Positions 7,104-16,900 of a stretch of DNA of 39,201 nt are shown here, in pieces. Source of the DNA: Rhizobiaceae bacterium (GTDB lineage: Bacteria > Pseudomonadota > Alphaproteobacteria > Rhizobiales > Rhizobiaceae); assembly GCA_027483885.1 (NCBI GenBank), contig JAIXTO010000196.1, forward strand, positions 1 through 39,201. The letters are read 5' to 3'. The notes beneath the pieces were generated by a model. It made no database searches and had not been told where the DNA came from. It saw only the letters and a program-made list of their open reading frames with translations. Every line of letters starts with the position of its first letter. The first letter of the stretch is position 1. A program made the translations under genes and the position numbers.

Positions 7104-7877
7104 ATGTCGTTGAATTCCAATCATCTTTGCTTCATGGCATCCTCGGCGCCCGAAGCGCAGATGGCTCTGTCGGAACTGACCGGACTTTACGGCAATGCCA
7201 CCGTCGAGGATGCCGATGTGATCATTGCGCTCGGCGGCGATGGTTTTATGCTGCAGACGCTGCACCAGACGATCAACAGCGGCAAGCGGATCTACGGCAT
7301 GATCTGCGGTTCGGTCGGCTTCCTGATGAACGATTACCGCGTCGACCAGCTGCATGAGCGCATCGAGAACGCCCTGGAAAACGATTTTCATCCGTTGCAG
7401 ATGACGACGGTGAATGCCGATGGCACAAGCTCAGTGGCGCTCGCCATCAACGAGGTCTACCTGTTTCGCCAGTCCTATCAGGCGGCAAAGCTCAAGGTCA
7501 CCATCGATGGCCATGTGCGGCTGTCCGAACTGATCTGCGACGGGTTGATGATCGCAACGCCTGCCGGCTCCACCGCCTATAACCTCTCCGCCCACGGCCC
7601 GATCCTGCCGCTCGAGGCGCCGCTTCTCGCCATGACCCCGGTATCGGCCTTTCGCCCGCGCCGCTGGCGCGGTGCGTTGCTGCCGAACAAGGTCTGCGTC
7701 GAGATCGATATTCTCGAGCCGGAAAAAAGACCGGTCAACGCGGTCGCCGACAATACCGAGGTGAAGGACGTGCTGCAGGTGCGCATCGCCCAATCGGATG
7801 CGCGCACCGCCCGCATTCTCTCCGATCCCGATCACTCCTGGTCGGAGCGTATCCTGGCCGAGCAGTTTTCCAACTGA
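7104..7877 (+). CDS. nadK: NAD kinase
   Basis: A 257-residue cytoplasmic enzyme that phosphorylates NAD+ at the 2'-hydroxyl of the adenosine ribose to give NADP+. The GGDG motif (in ALGGDGFML, about residues 43-51) carries the catalytic Asp. It is followed by CGSVGFLMN, the NEVYLFR segment with the substrate-binding Asn-Glu, and DGLMIATPAGSTAYNLSA, the conserved all-beta-domain signature. The length fits short proteobacterial NAD kinases. AGAGGTG lies 5-6 bases upstream of the ATG, and the N terminus matches the rhizobial pattern (SxNSxxLxFxAS). It is monocistronic and closed by a strong bidirectional terminator shared with prfB. Confidence 0.95.
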   Translation: MSLNSNHLCFMASSAPEAQMALSELTGLYGNATVEDADVIIALGGDGFMLQTLHQTINSGKRIYGMICGSVGFLMNDYRVDQLHERIENALENDFHPLQMTTVNADGTSSVALAINEVYLFRQSYQAAKLKVTIDGHVRLSELICDGLMIATPAGSTAYNLSAHGPILPLEAPLLAMTPVSAFRPRRWRGALLPNKVCVEIDILEPEKRPVNAVADNTEVKDVLQVRIAQSDARTARILSDPDHSWSERILAEQFSN

Positions 7878-7894
7878 GAATCCGCCGCAAACGT

Positions 7895-7930
7895 AAAACG
7901 GCGCGCCCCTTGAGAGAGACGCGCCGTTTT
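7895..7930. terminator. Bidirectional intrinsic terminator between nadK and prfB
   Basis: A perfect 11-base stem AAAACGGCGCG / CGCGCCGTTTT with a 14-base loop. The A tract on one side and T tract on the other make it work as a terminator in both directions, which suits its place between convergent nadK and prfB. Confidence 0.9.
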
Positions 7931-7952
7931 GATGGCTCGGGAAAACCGCCCG

Positions 7953-9084
7953 TCAGTCGATGTCGGCGACATCAGCACCGGCGCCACCGCTGATGCGGTG
8001 GGCAAGGGCTGCTTCCATGAAATCGTTCAACTCGCCGTTCAGCACGCTATCCGGATCGGTGCTTTCCACGCCGGTGCGCAGGTCCTTGACCAGCTGGTAA
8101 GGCTGCAGCACGTAAGAGCGGATCTGGTGGCCCCAGCCGATTTCCGTCTTCGACGCGGCTTCGGCATTGGCTGCCTCTTCCCGCTTCTTCAGTTCGACCT
8201 CGTAGAGGCGGGCACGCAGCATGTCCCAGGCCTTCGCCTTGTTCTTGTGCTGTGACCGCTCCTGCTGGCACGAGACCGCGATGCCTGTCGGAATGTGCGT
8301 GATGCGCACGGCCGAATCGGTGGTGTTAACGTGCTGGCCGCCGGCGCCCGACGAGCGGAACGTATCGATGCGGCAGTCGCTCTCGTTGATCTCGATATTG
8401 ATGGAATCATCCACGACGGGATAAACCCAGATCGATGAGAACGAGGTGTGGCGACGGGCGTTCGAATCATAAGGAGAGATGCGCACCAGGCGGTGAACGC
8501 CCGATTCGGTCTTCATCCAGCCATAGGCATTGTGGCCCTTGACCAGAATGGTCGCGGACTTGATGCCGGCCTCGTCGCCGTCATGCACTTCGAGCAATTC
8601 AACCTTGTAGCCGGAACGCTCGGACCAGCGGGTGTACATGCGCAACAGCATGTTTGCCCAGTCCTGGCTTTCGGTGCCGCCGGCACCTGAGTGCACTTCC
8701 ACATAGGTGTCGTTGCCATCGGCTTCGCCAGACAGCATGGCTTCCACCTGCCGACGCGAGGCTTCAGACCGCAGGGCCTTCAGCGCATCCTCGGCTTCGC
8801 GAACGATGGCGTCATCGCCCTCTTCCTCGCCAAGCTCGATCAGCTCGATATTATCTTTCAGGCGCTGCTCAAGCGCTTTGACGCCGGCAATCGAATCGTC
8901 CAGCTGCTGGCGCTCGCGCATCAGCTTCTGCGCTTCGGCAGCGTCGTTCCAGAGGGAGGGATCCTCTGCCTTGTTGTTTAACCAGTCCAGCCGTCTTACC
9001 GCCTGATCCCAGTCAAAGATGCCTCCTCAGCAGGCTTATGGCCTGCTTGATTTCGTCGACAATGTTCAGAGTTTCGTTGCGCAT
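7953..9084 (-). CDS. prfB: Peptide chain release factor 2, expressed by programmed +1 frameshift
   Basis: The product is 376 residues after recoding: 23 codons from the ATG at 9084 end in CTT TGA, then one base (9015) is skipped and translation continues at 9014 (GAC) for 353 codons to 7953. RF2 recognises UGA and UAA stop codons and triggers peptide hydrolysis. The GGQ motif occurs in SGAGGQHVNTTDSAVRI. The codon-recognition tripeptide reads SPY (RISPYDSNARRHTSF) instead of the enteric SPF, a variant I recall as common in alphaproteobacteria. The coordinates should be read as a join of 9084-9016 and 9014-7953. A simple reading from the first long frame would start at codon 55 (8921) and lose the N-terminal helices. 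It lies downstream of mrcA in the same direction. No good ribosome-binding site is close to the ATG; AAGGA is about 14 bases away. Confidence 0.96.
9013..9027 (-). promoter_or_regulatory. prfB programmed +1 frameshift site (autoregulation)
   Basis: On the minus strand the sequence AGGAGG CAT CTT TGA C is seen. It combines an internal Shine-Dalgarno element (9027-9022), a three-base spacer, the slippery CTT (9018-9016) and the in-frame stop TGA (9015-9013) followed by C. This is the classic RF2 recoding signal: when RF2 is scarce the ribosome pauses at UGA, slips one base forward and makes full-length RF2. The Shine-Dalgarno element here is a perfect AGGAGG. Confidence 0.96.
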
Positions 9085-9146
9085 CTGTGTGTGCTTCGTC
9101 CTTTCGGGGAAATTGCGCCGTGCATAGTGGCAGGCGCTGGCGAAGT

Positions 9147-9179
9147 AAACCCCGCACGAGCCCGTGAGGCCCATGCGGG
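9147..9179 (-). terminator. Possible terminator after mrcA
   Basis: A hairpin with outer stem CCCGCA/TGCGGG and an inner GGGC/GCCC pairing lies between mrcA and prfB. On the minus strand it is followed by GGTTTACTT, a poor T tract. It may partly separate mrcA from prfB transcription. Confidence 0.4.
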
Positions 9180-9197
9180 AGATGGTTCATCCACGTA

Positions 9198-11651
9198 TCA
9201 GAAAAGTCCGCCGGCGCCGGAGGTCACAGCCTGCTGGGCCTGCGGCGAGGTCTTCAGGATTTCCTCCGGCGGCAACTGGTCGCCCATGCCGATGACCGAA
9301 AGCGAATCGGCAGGGCCAGTGCCCGGCTTGAACGCTTCGATGATCGTATCCGGCTCGCCTTCATAGGCGAACATGCCGGTCTTGCGGTTCACCGGAATGA
9401 GCTGCATGCCATCGGGCACAATGAACTTGCTCGGTGCCGTCACCTTGGCGGCCTGCGCCAGGAAATCGCCAAAGATCGGGGCGGCAAGGCCACTGCCGGT
9501 GCCGGCGCGGCCAAGCGGTGCCGGCGTATCGAAGCCGACGTAAAGACCCGCCACCAGATCCGGCGTGAAGCCGACGAACCAAGCGTCCTTTTCGTCATTG
9601 GTCGTGCCGGTCTTGCCGGCGACATCACGATCCTTGACCGGGATTTTGCCGGCAGCCGTTCCGCGCGTGACAACGCCTTCCATCATCGATGTGATCTGAT
9701 AGGCCGTCATCGGGTCGAGCACGCGCTCGCGGTTATCGACGAGTGTCGGCTCGTCCTGGTTTGCCCACTGGCTGAAGTTGCAGCCCTCGCAGCCGCGCTC
9801 CTCATGCCGGAAAATGGTCTTGCCGTAACGGTCCTGGATGCGGTCGACCAGCGTCGGCTTGATCTGCTTGCCGCCATTGGCGATGACCGAATAGGCCGAC
9901 ACCATACGCAGCACCGTGGTTTCGCCGGAACCGAGCGACATCGCAAGCACCGGCAGCATCTTGTCATAGATGCCGAAACGCTCGGCATATTCGGCCACGA
10001 GATCCATGCCCATGTCCTGCGCCAGGCGAACGGTCATCTGGTTGCGGGATTTTTCGATGCCAAGCCGCAGTGTCGAGGGGCCGGCGCTGTCGCCGCCATA
10101 GTTTTCCGGACGCCAGACCTGCCCGCCCGAGACCATTTCGATCGGCGCATCGAGAATGACCGAGGCCGGCGTATAGCCGTTATCCAGCGCTGCCGAATAA
10201 ACGAAGGGCTTGAACGAAGACCCCGGCTGGCGCATCGCCTGGGTCGCACGGTTAAATTCCGACTGGCCGTAGGAGAAGCCGCCGACCATGGCGAGAACCC
10301 GGCCCGTATGCGGGTCCATCACCACCATGCCGCCCTGAACCTTCGGCGGCTGGCGCAGGCGGTAGCTGCCTGTCTTGCCTTCGATCGCCTCGACATAAAC
10401 GACATCGCCGGCCTTCAGCACGCCATCAGGGGACTTGGCGGTCTTGCGCTCACCCTTGGCGTCGCGATAAGCCCACTTCATCTCGTCGGCGGGGATCTGG
10501 CCGCGCACGCGCTCGTCGGCAACCTTGCCACTCACCGTTGCCGGCTGCAGGCCGATATTCACCCCTGTCGGGGATGCCGCGATGACCACGGCGAGCTGCC
10601 ATTCAGGCACGTCGCGCAGCGGCGACATTTTGGCAAGATCCGGACCCCAGTCGCCGCTCACGGCAATCGTCGAGACCGGCCCATGGAAGCCGCGGCGCTG
10701 GTCGTATTCCACCAGTCCGTGCTGGAGTGCAGCGCGCGCCATGATCTGCATCTGCGGGTCAAGCGAGGTGCGGACCGAAAGGCCACCTTCGTAGAGGGCC
10801 TTTTCACCATACTTGCCGATGATCTGGCGGCGCACTTCCTCGGAGAAAAATTCCGACGCAAAGAGCGAGGAACCGCCGCGGCGCAGCTTGACACCGAGCG
10901 GCTGGGCCTTGGCATCCGTCGCATCGCCAACGGTGATGTAGCCATTCTCGGCCATGCGGTCGATGACCCAGTTGCGGCGCTCGAGCGCTGCCTTCTCATG
11001 GCGGAACGGGTGGTAATTGGCGGGGCCCTTGGGCAGCGATGCGAGGTATGCGGTTTCGGCAATCGTCAGTTCCGTCACCGACTTGTCGAAATAGGTCAGA
11101 GCTGCACCGGCAATGCCATAGGCGTTGAGGCCGAAAAAGATCTCATTCAGATAAAGCTCGAGGATCTTGTCCTTCGAATAGGTCTGCTCGATGCGGAAGG
11201 AGAGGATCGCTTCCTTGACCTTGCGGTCGATGGTCTGGTCAGCCGACAAAAGGAAGTTCTTGGCCACCTGCTGCGTGATGGTGGAGGCGCCTTCCGGACG
11301 ACGGCCCGAGCCGATGTTCTGGACGTTGTTGACGACGGCGCGCGCCAGACCCCAGAAATCGACGCCCGGATGGTTGTAGAAGTTCTTGTCTTCCGCCGAA
11401 AGGAAAGCCGCCTTGACACGATCCGGAATTGCCTGGATCGGCAGGAACAGCCGTTTTTCGCGGGCATATTCCGCCATCAGCGCGCCGTTGCCGGCATGCA
11501 CACGGGTGGCGACCGGCGGTTCATAGGAGGCCAGAACTTCGTAATTGGGCAAGTCCCTGGATACGCCGCCGAGATAAACGGCAGCGACGGCGGCCACCAC
11601 GAGGAACCCCGCGCAGGCCAGTCCGAAAAGGTATCCAAGCAATCTGATCAT
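9198..11651 (-). CDS. mrcA: Penicillin-binding protein 1A (bifunctional peptidoglycan synthase)
   Basis: An 817-residue class A PBP anchored in the inner membrane by one N-terminal helix (about residues 4-28). The glycosyltransferase domain (about 55-230) shows AEDKNFYNHPG with catalytic E87, EGASTITQQVAKN, RKVKEAILSFRIE and LNEIFFG. It polymerises lipid II. A linker or OB-like region (about 320-435) precedes the transpeptidase domain, with the SxxK motif in PGSSFKPF (S478, K481), SRN (535-537) and KTGT (680-683), which crosslinks the glycan strands. A CEGC pair lies near 621-624. It follows amiC in the same direction by about 300 bases, linking wall synthesis and wall cleavage. The ribosome-binding site is weak, but the ATG sits directly before the membrane anchor. 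Confidence 0.95.
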   Translation of the reverse strand: MIRLLGYLFGLACAGFLVVAAVAAVYLGGVSRDLPNYEVLASYEPPVATRVHAGNGALMAEYAREKRLFLPIQAIPDRVKAAFLSAEDKNFYNHPGVDFWGLARAVVNNVQNIGSGRRPEGASTITQQVAKNFLLSADQTIDRKVKEAILSFRIEQTYSKDKILELYLNEIFFGLNAYGIAGAALTYFDKSVTELTIAETAYLASLPKGPANYHPFRHEKAALERRNWVIDRMAENGYITVGDATDAKAQPLGVKLRRGGSSLFASEFFSEEVRRQIIGKYGEKALYEGGLSVRTSLDPQMQIMARAALQHGLVEYDQRRGFHGPVSTIAVSGDWGPDLAKMSPLRDVPEWQLAVVIAASPTGVNIGLQPATVSGKVADERVRGQIPADEMKWAYRDAKGERKTAKSPDGVLKAGDVVYVEAIEGKTGSYRLRQPPKVQGGMVVMDPHTGRVLAMVGGFSYGQSEFNRATQAMRQPGSSFKPFVYSAALDNGYTPASVILDAPIEMVSGGQVWRPENYGGDSAGPSTLRLGIEKSRNQMTVRLAQDMGMDLVAEYAERFGIYDKMLPVLAMSLGSGETTVLRMVSAYSVIANGGKQIKPTLVDRIQDRYGKTIFRHEERGCEGCNFSQWANQDEPTLVDNRERVLDPMTAYQITSMMEGVVTRGTAAGKIPVKDRDVAGKTGTTNDEKDAWFVGFTPDLVAGLYVGFDTPAPLGRAGTGSGLAAPIFGDFLAQAAKVTAPSKFIVPDGMQLIPVNRKTGMFAYEGEPDTIIEAFKPGTGPADSLSVIGMGDQLPPEEILKTSPQAQQAVTSGAGGLF

Positions 11652-11949
11652 CAGCAGCTACCGCTTTAATATCGTCTGGCGCACAACAGCACCATCTCAT
11701 GTTTCGAGGCGTTTTGCACGGGCGGCCTTGCAAGCGCAAGCCTGAAGCCGGGAAAACCGGGACGTTGCCGGTCTCTGTCAATCCCCGTGCTACCGCTTGT
11801 CCCGTGTAACCGCTCGAATGTGAGGAAAGTAGGGCTCCAGCCCGCCTTTCACAGGCACGTGTTGGTGCAAGTCCTCGAAAAGCGCAATTTACCGCAGGCT
11901 GTAACATTGTGGGCACGCTCGCGCGCTGAAGGCGGCCGATCGGCGCCTG
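11652..11949. other. Intergenic region upstream of mrcA
   Basis: About 298 bases between the amiC stop and the mrcA start. On the minus strand a perfect TTGACA (11781-11776) occurs, but the sequence 17 bases on is GGTTTT, a poor -10 element. Several arginine- and cysteine-rich open frames cross the region and none looks like a real protein. It probably holds the mrcA promoter and a leader of 100 or more bases. Confidence 0.45.
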
Positions 11950-13266
11950 TCAGCCGCCGCCGGCCACCGTCTCCGCCCGGTAGCGCATCACGGCATCGAC
12001 CATCCGGTCCGCCACCTTCTGGCGCCATGCGGGATCAAGCAGCAGCGCCTCGTCATCAGGGTTGGAGAGGAAGCCGAGTTCCAGCAGGATGGACGGCATG
12101 TCAGGCGCGCGCAGCACCTGGAAGCCGGCCTGCCGGTGCGGATTGTTGATGAGGCCGATCTGTCCGTCGAAGGATTTGACCACCCGTTCCGCGAGCGAAA
12201 TCGAAAAGGCCTGGGTTTCCCGGCGGGCGAGATCGAGCAGGATATCGGCAATTTCCGGCGGCCCGCTTTCGATGGAATAACCGGCGAGTTGATCGGACAG
12301 GTTTTCACGCGCCGCAAGCGCTGCTGCCATGCGGTCTGAGGCGGTATCGGAGAGCGTATAGACGGTGGCGCCGCGAATGTTCTTCTGGCCGAGCGTATCG
12401 GCATGCAGGGATATGAACAGATCCGCCCCGCCCTGGCGCGCCAGCGTCACCCGTTCAGAAAGCGACAGGAAGGTATCGCTGTCGCGGGTGAGAAACGCCT
12501 TGACGCCTGTCTGCTGGTTGAGGCGGTCGGCAAGCGTGTTGGCAAAGGCGAGCGTGATCTCCTTTTCCGGCGTCTTCGATTTCGCCCCCATGGCGCCGGT
12601 ATCGATGCCGCCATGGCCCGCATCAACAGCAATGGTGAAGACACCATCGGTTGCCGGGTCCTTTGCCGTAGCGCCCAGGCCCTGCAGGGCGGAATTGGAT
12701 AGCGACTGGCCCCATTTCTGCTGGGATACGAGATCCGCAAAGGCCTTTGGCGTGGTCATCTCTGCGTCAAGCACGAGGCGGAAACCATGGCCCTCGTTCT
12801 TCTGCACTTCGGCAAGCACCAGGCGCACTGGGCGGATGCCGGTAAAGACGATGCGCGCACTCCCCTGCCCCATGGTGCCATAACGGATGTCCTTGAAGAG
12901 CCCGCGCGGCGCAAGATCTTCGGCTGGAAAGCCGAAGGCAGTCGCCGGCAGGTCGATGACGATCCGCTCCGGCCCGGCGACATAATGGGCGGTAAATTCC
13001 GGCTTGCCGTCGAAATCGATCACCACGCGTGTGCGCGCATCGTCTCCGGCAATGCGAGCGCTGAAAGCGAGCAGATTTTCGCCCGGTTTCGTTTCGGCTT
13101 CGGTTTCACTGGCGCGCGCCATGGAGGGCATGAGCAGCGCCAAAGACACGGTCAGCGCAAAGGCCACTGCAAGGCATGCAGCGCAGAACCGGCCAGGCCA
13201 TTGCGCAAAGCCACGGGAAAACACCGGCGGCACAACCGTCTGGATTGCTGTCGAAAGCCGTATCAT
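11950..13266 (-). CDS. amiC: N-acetylmuramoyl-L-alanine amidase with AMIN domain
   Basis: A 438-residue exported amidase that cuts the bond between MurNAc and L-Ala of the peptide stem during daughter-cell separation. A hydrophobic export or anchor segment spans about residues 28-50. The AMIN domain (about 75-170; TRVVIDFDGKPE, RIVIDLP, FRLVLDAE) targets the enzyme to septal peptidoglycan. The Amidase_3 domain (about 211-430) holds the zinc ligands H218 (DAGHGG), E236 (TPEKEITL) and H288 (ISLHAD), and the catalytic Glu in LLELGFLSN. The ATG at 13266 is preferred to a more distant upstream start (13380), because the longer form adds only a basic tail of unlikely composition and AGGGCGA precedes this ATG. 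Whether it matches AmiA, AmiB or AmiC of enterics cannot be told; the symbol follows rhizobial usage. Confidence 0.92.
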   Translation of the reverse strand: MIRLSTAIQTVVPPVFSRGFAQWPGRFCAACLAVAFALTVSLALLMPSMARASETEAETKPGENLLAFSARIAGDDARTRVVIDFDGKPEFTAHYVAGPERIVIDLPATAFGFPAEDLAPRGLFKDIRYGTMGQGSARIVFTGIRPVRLVLAEVQKNEGHGFRLVLDAEMTTPKAFADLVSQQKWGQSLSNSALQGLGATAKDPATDGVFTIAVDAGHGGIDTGAMGAKSKTPEKEITLAFANTLADRLNQQTGVKAFLTRDSDTFLSLSERVTLARQGGADLFISLHADTLGQKNIRGATVYTLSDTASDRMAAALAARENLSDQLAGYSIESGPPEIADILLDLARRETQAFSISLAERVVKSFDGQIGLINNPHRQAGFQVLRAPDMPSILLELGFLSNPDDEALLLDPAWRQKVADRMVDAVMRYRAETVAGGG

Positions 13267-13956
13267 TCGCCCTGCCGTTCCCCTCTTGCCGAACCTCTTG
13301 CTCACCCCTGCCCGAGGATCGCTGCGGCCCTGTCTTGTCTTGCCGTCCGCGCCGAACAGGCTACGGCCGATTCGCCACACGGGTCCCGCTGCGGGATGGT
13401 CCGCAACCGCCCGCCCGTTCGTCCGGTCACGGCACTGCCCTTTTCACGTCTGGCTTAAGGCGCGCAAATTGATCCATAATAAGGCAGAACCGGCTTTGCC
13501 CTTGCTATTGTGACGGATAAAACATACAAGGGTTATGAGGGTTTAAGTGTCGACGGGATAGTATGTTGATAGGCTGCCAGCAAGTTAGTTCTGGCGCCGG
13601 AGACCGACAGACATCCGCCGTCTCTACATTTGGCCTGAAACTCTATATGAACCGGCGGTGGCCGGAGACAGTACCGGATGGTTCGCCATCCACGCTCATC
13701 GGGAGCAAATTCATCGGACCCCTGGTCGGGTCTATTGTATCGTCTTTCTCGTCTGGTCTTTGATGTCGCGGCACGGATTGCATAAACTGGAACAGCGGAG
13801 GGAGCCGATGGCTCCGGTCGGCGTCCGGTTGATCCCTTCGCCGAGGCTGCCGACGGGAATATTCTTATCCGGCGCCCTGTACGCGACGCACGATCGGCCT
13901 GTCCCTGTGACGTGCCCCTCTGCCTCTGCGCGTCCGCGCCGAGGAGCAGAACTTTC
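13267..13956. other. Divergent amiC/rne intergenic region with long rne leader
   Basis: About 690 bases without a convincing gene. The left part holds the divergent promoters. The right 410 bases would be the rne 5' leader if the promoter at 13508-13536 is used. The leader contains several short hairpins, for example GGACCC/GGGTCT (about 13717-13734) and GGAGCC-GAT-GGCTCC (about 13801-13815). RNase E genes in other bacteria are autoregulated through structured leaders, so this is a natural place to look. Short open frames in the leader have no recognisable character. Confidence 0.6.
13508..13536 (+). promoter_or_regulatory. Possible rne promoter
   Basis: TTGTGA (13508-13513) and GGTTAT (13531-13536) are separated by 17 bases. 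The site would start a transcript near 13543, some 410 bases upstream of the rne ATG. Only a motif match; the first base of the -10 element is off consensus. Confidence 0.4.
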
Positions 13957-16900
13957 ATGGCAGACAAAATGCTTATCGACGCGTCTCACGAAGAGGAGAC
14001 ACGCGTAGTCGTCGTTCGGGGAAACCGGATCGAGGAATTCGACTTCGAGTCGCAGCACAAGAAGCAGATACGCGGCAACATCTATCTGGCCAAAGTGACC
14101 CGCGTTGAGCCGTCACTGCAGGCCGCCTTCGTGGATTACGGCGGCAACCGCCACGGCTTCCTCGCTTTTGCGGAAATCCATCCCGATTATTACCAGATCC
14201 CGCTCGCCGATCGCCAGGCGCTGATGCAGGCCGAGGCCGAAGACCAGCGCCGCCATCCGGATTTCGATTCGGCAGATCCGATCGTTGATCTCTCCAAGGA
14301 AGACCAGCCGGATATCGGCATTGTTGCCCAGGTGGACGCCGCTCTCGGGTCCGAAACGCCGGAGCCTGTGACGACGCAAGTCGTTGAGGCCGTATCGGAA
14401 GTTTCCGAGCCGGCTGCCGAGGAAAAGCCCAAGGCAAAGCCCCGCCGCAGCCGTTCGCGCAAGAAGCCGGCCGCAGACGAAATCGCAGACGCCGGCGAAG
14501 CAGCGGCTGACGCTGCTGACGCGCAGATTGCAGCCGTTGGCAGTGACGACGACACCACGCCGGACACGATGGCCGCCATGGTGGAAACCGACGCCATTTC
14601 CGAAGACGTGTCCGACCGTCGCAGCCGCGATGACGATGATGACGACGACGATGATGACAATCACGAAAAGGAAGTGATCGAATCGGTCGGCGCTGAAGAT
14701 GCGATGGAAGAGGTTCCGGACCGCGTCTACCGCAAGCCGCGCAAGCAGTACCGCATCCAGGAAGTCATCAAGCGCCGGCAGATCCTGCTGGTGCAGGTGG
14801 CCAAGGAAGAACGCGGCAACAAGGGCGCAGCGCTGACCACCTATCTGTCGCTGGCCGGTCGTTACTCTGTCCTGATGCCGAACACGGCGCGGGGCGGCGG
14901 CATTTCGCGCAAGATCACCCAGCCGACGGACCGCAAGCGTCTGAAGGAAATCGCCCGCGAACTGGAAGTACCCCAGGGCATGGGCGTCATCCTGCGCACC
15001 GCCGGTGCCAACCGCACCCGCGTCGAGATCAAGCGCGACTTCGAATATCTGATGCGCCTGTGGGAAAACGTCCGCACGCTGACGCTCGCCTCCATGGCGC
15101 CGTGCCTCGTTTATGAAGAAGGCTCGCTGATCAAGCGCTCGATCCGCGACCTCTATAATAAAGACATTTCCGAGATCGTGGTGTCCGGCGAAGAAGGCTA
15201 TCGTGAAGCGAAAGACTTCATGAAGATGCTGATGCCGAGCCATGCCAAGGTGGTTCAGCCCTACCGCGACCTGCATCCGATCTTTGCCCGTTCGGGCATC
15301 GAGGCGCAGCTGGACCGCATGCTGCAGCCGCAGGTGACGCTGAAATCCGGCGGTTACCTGATCATCAACCAGACCGAAGCGCTGGTGGCGATCGACGTCA
15401 ACTCGGGTCGTTCGACCCGCGAGCATTCCATCGAGGAAACCGCGCTGCAGACCAATCTGGAGGCCGCCGAAGAGGTTGCCCGCCAGCTGCGCCTGCGCGA
15501 CCTTGCCGGCCTTGTCGTGATCGACTTCATCGACATGGAAGAGAAGCGCAACAATCGCTCCGTCGAAAAGCGCCTCAAGGATTGCCTGAAGAACGACCGT
15601 GCCCGCATCCAGGTCGGCCGCATCTCGCATTTCGGCCTTCTGGAAATGTCGCGCCAGCGCATTCGCGCCAGCGTTCTGGAATCCACGACGCAGATCTGCT
15701 CGCATTGCGGCGGAACCGGCCATGTGCGCTCGCAGTCTTCGGTTGCCCTGCATGTCCTGCGCGGCGTCGAGGAATATCTGCTGAAGAACACCACGCACGA
15801 TATCACCGTGCGCACCACGCCCGATATCGCGCTTTATCTTCTGAACCAGAAGCGCGGCTCCGTGGTGGATTATGAAAAGCGTTTCGGCGTGTCCATCTTC
15901 ATCGAATCGGATGCCGGCGTCGGCGCTGCCCATTTTGCCATCGATCGTGGCGAGCCGGTGGAAAACCCGGTTCGCATCGAAAGCCTGATGCAGTTTGCGA
16001 CCCTTCCCATTGAGGACGAGGATGACGACTACATCCCCGAGGTGGACGAGGAAGAGGAAGACGATGTGGTTGTGGCAGCACCTGCTGCGGCGGCCGCAAC
16101 GGCTGCAGTCTCGCAGGAAGCGCGTGGCGAGGACGACCAGAACGGCCGCAAGCGCAAGCGTCGCCGTCGTCGTCGTAACCGCGATCGCAACGGCGCCGAG
16201 CTTCCGCAGTCTGCCAGCGACGAAGCTGAAGGCGACGAAGACGACACGGACGAGGACGATGCAACCGACGCAGGCGAAGGTGTCGGCGAGCGTGTGGAAG
16301 CTGGCGAGACCAGCCTGAACGACACCGAAGAAGGCCAGCGCCGCAAGCGCCGCCGTCGTGGCAAGCGTGGCGGTCGCCGCAATCGCAGCGACGAAGACGA
16401 AAACGGCGTTTCCGCGGATGGTGACGACACGACCGGCGAAGAGGGTGGCGAAGACACCACCGACGAAGCCGACGGCGCAGTGTCCGCAACCGAAATGCCC
16501 GCGGATGCCACCATCGCTGTAGAGGCCGCAGCGGAAGCCGTTGAACAGCCGGTTGCAGACGTTGAAGTCGCAGCACCGGAAGCAAAGGTTGCCAAGCCGC
16601 GTCGCAGCCGCAAGGCAAAGGTCGTCGAGGCCGCGCCGGATGAGGTAGCAGTTGCCGAAGCGACAGCTTCTGCCTCCGTCGAGGAAGCACCTGCGGAAAC
16701 ACCTGCTGCCGTTGAAGCGGAAGCCCAGCCTGTTGCAGAGCCTGCAGCGGTTGCAACGGCGGAGACCCCACGCGATGAGCCCGCTGCCGAATCGGCTCCC
16801 GCCCCGGTCGACACCGCATCCGCCGAGGACGGCGAGGCCGATCAGAAGCCTGCCCGCGCCAATCGCGCCTCCACCATCACGGCCTCCGAGCCGGTGATCA

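Noticed and set aside
7953..8921. prfB as a truncated gene or pseudogene
   Set aside because: The missing N terminus is recovered in full by the frameshift signal at 9013-9027, and the joined protein has the normal 376-residue length.
9804..11669. A 621-codon rightward frame opposite mrcA
   Set aside because: It lies entirely within mrcA on the other strand, and its translation is rich in Arg, His and Gly with no fold motif. PBP1A motifs on the minus strand are complete.
13563..13763. Short frames in the rne leader (66 and 116 codons)
   Set aside because: No ribosome-binding site, no protein-like composition, and the region has hairpins that suit a leader.
14113..15933. A 606-codon leftward frame opposite rne
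   Set aside because: It is a mirror frame of the GC-rich rne coding sequence, with composition typical of antisense frames and no motifs, ribosome-binding site or promoter. The same applies to 15899-16819 and 16029-16814.
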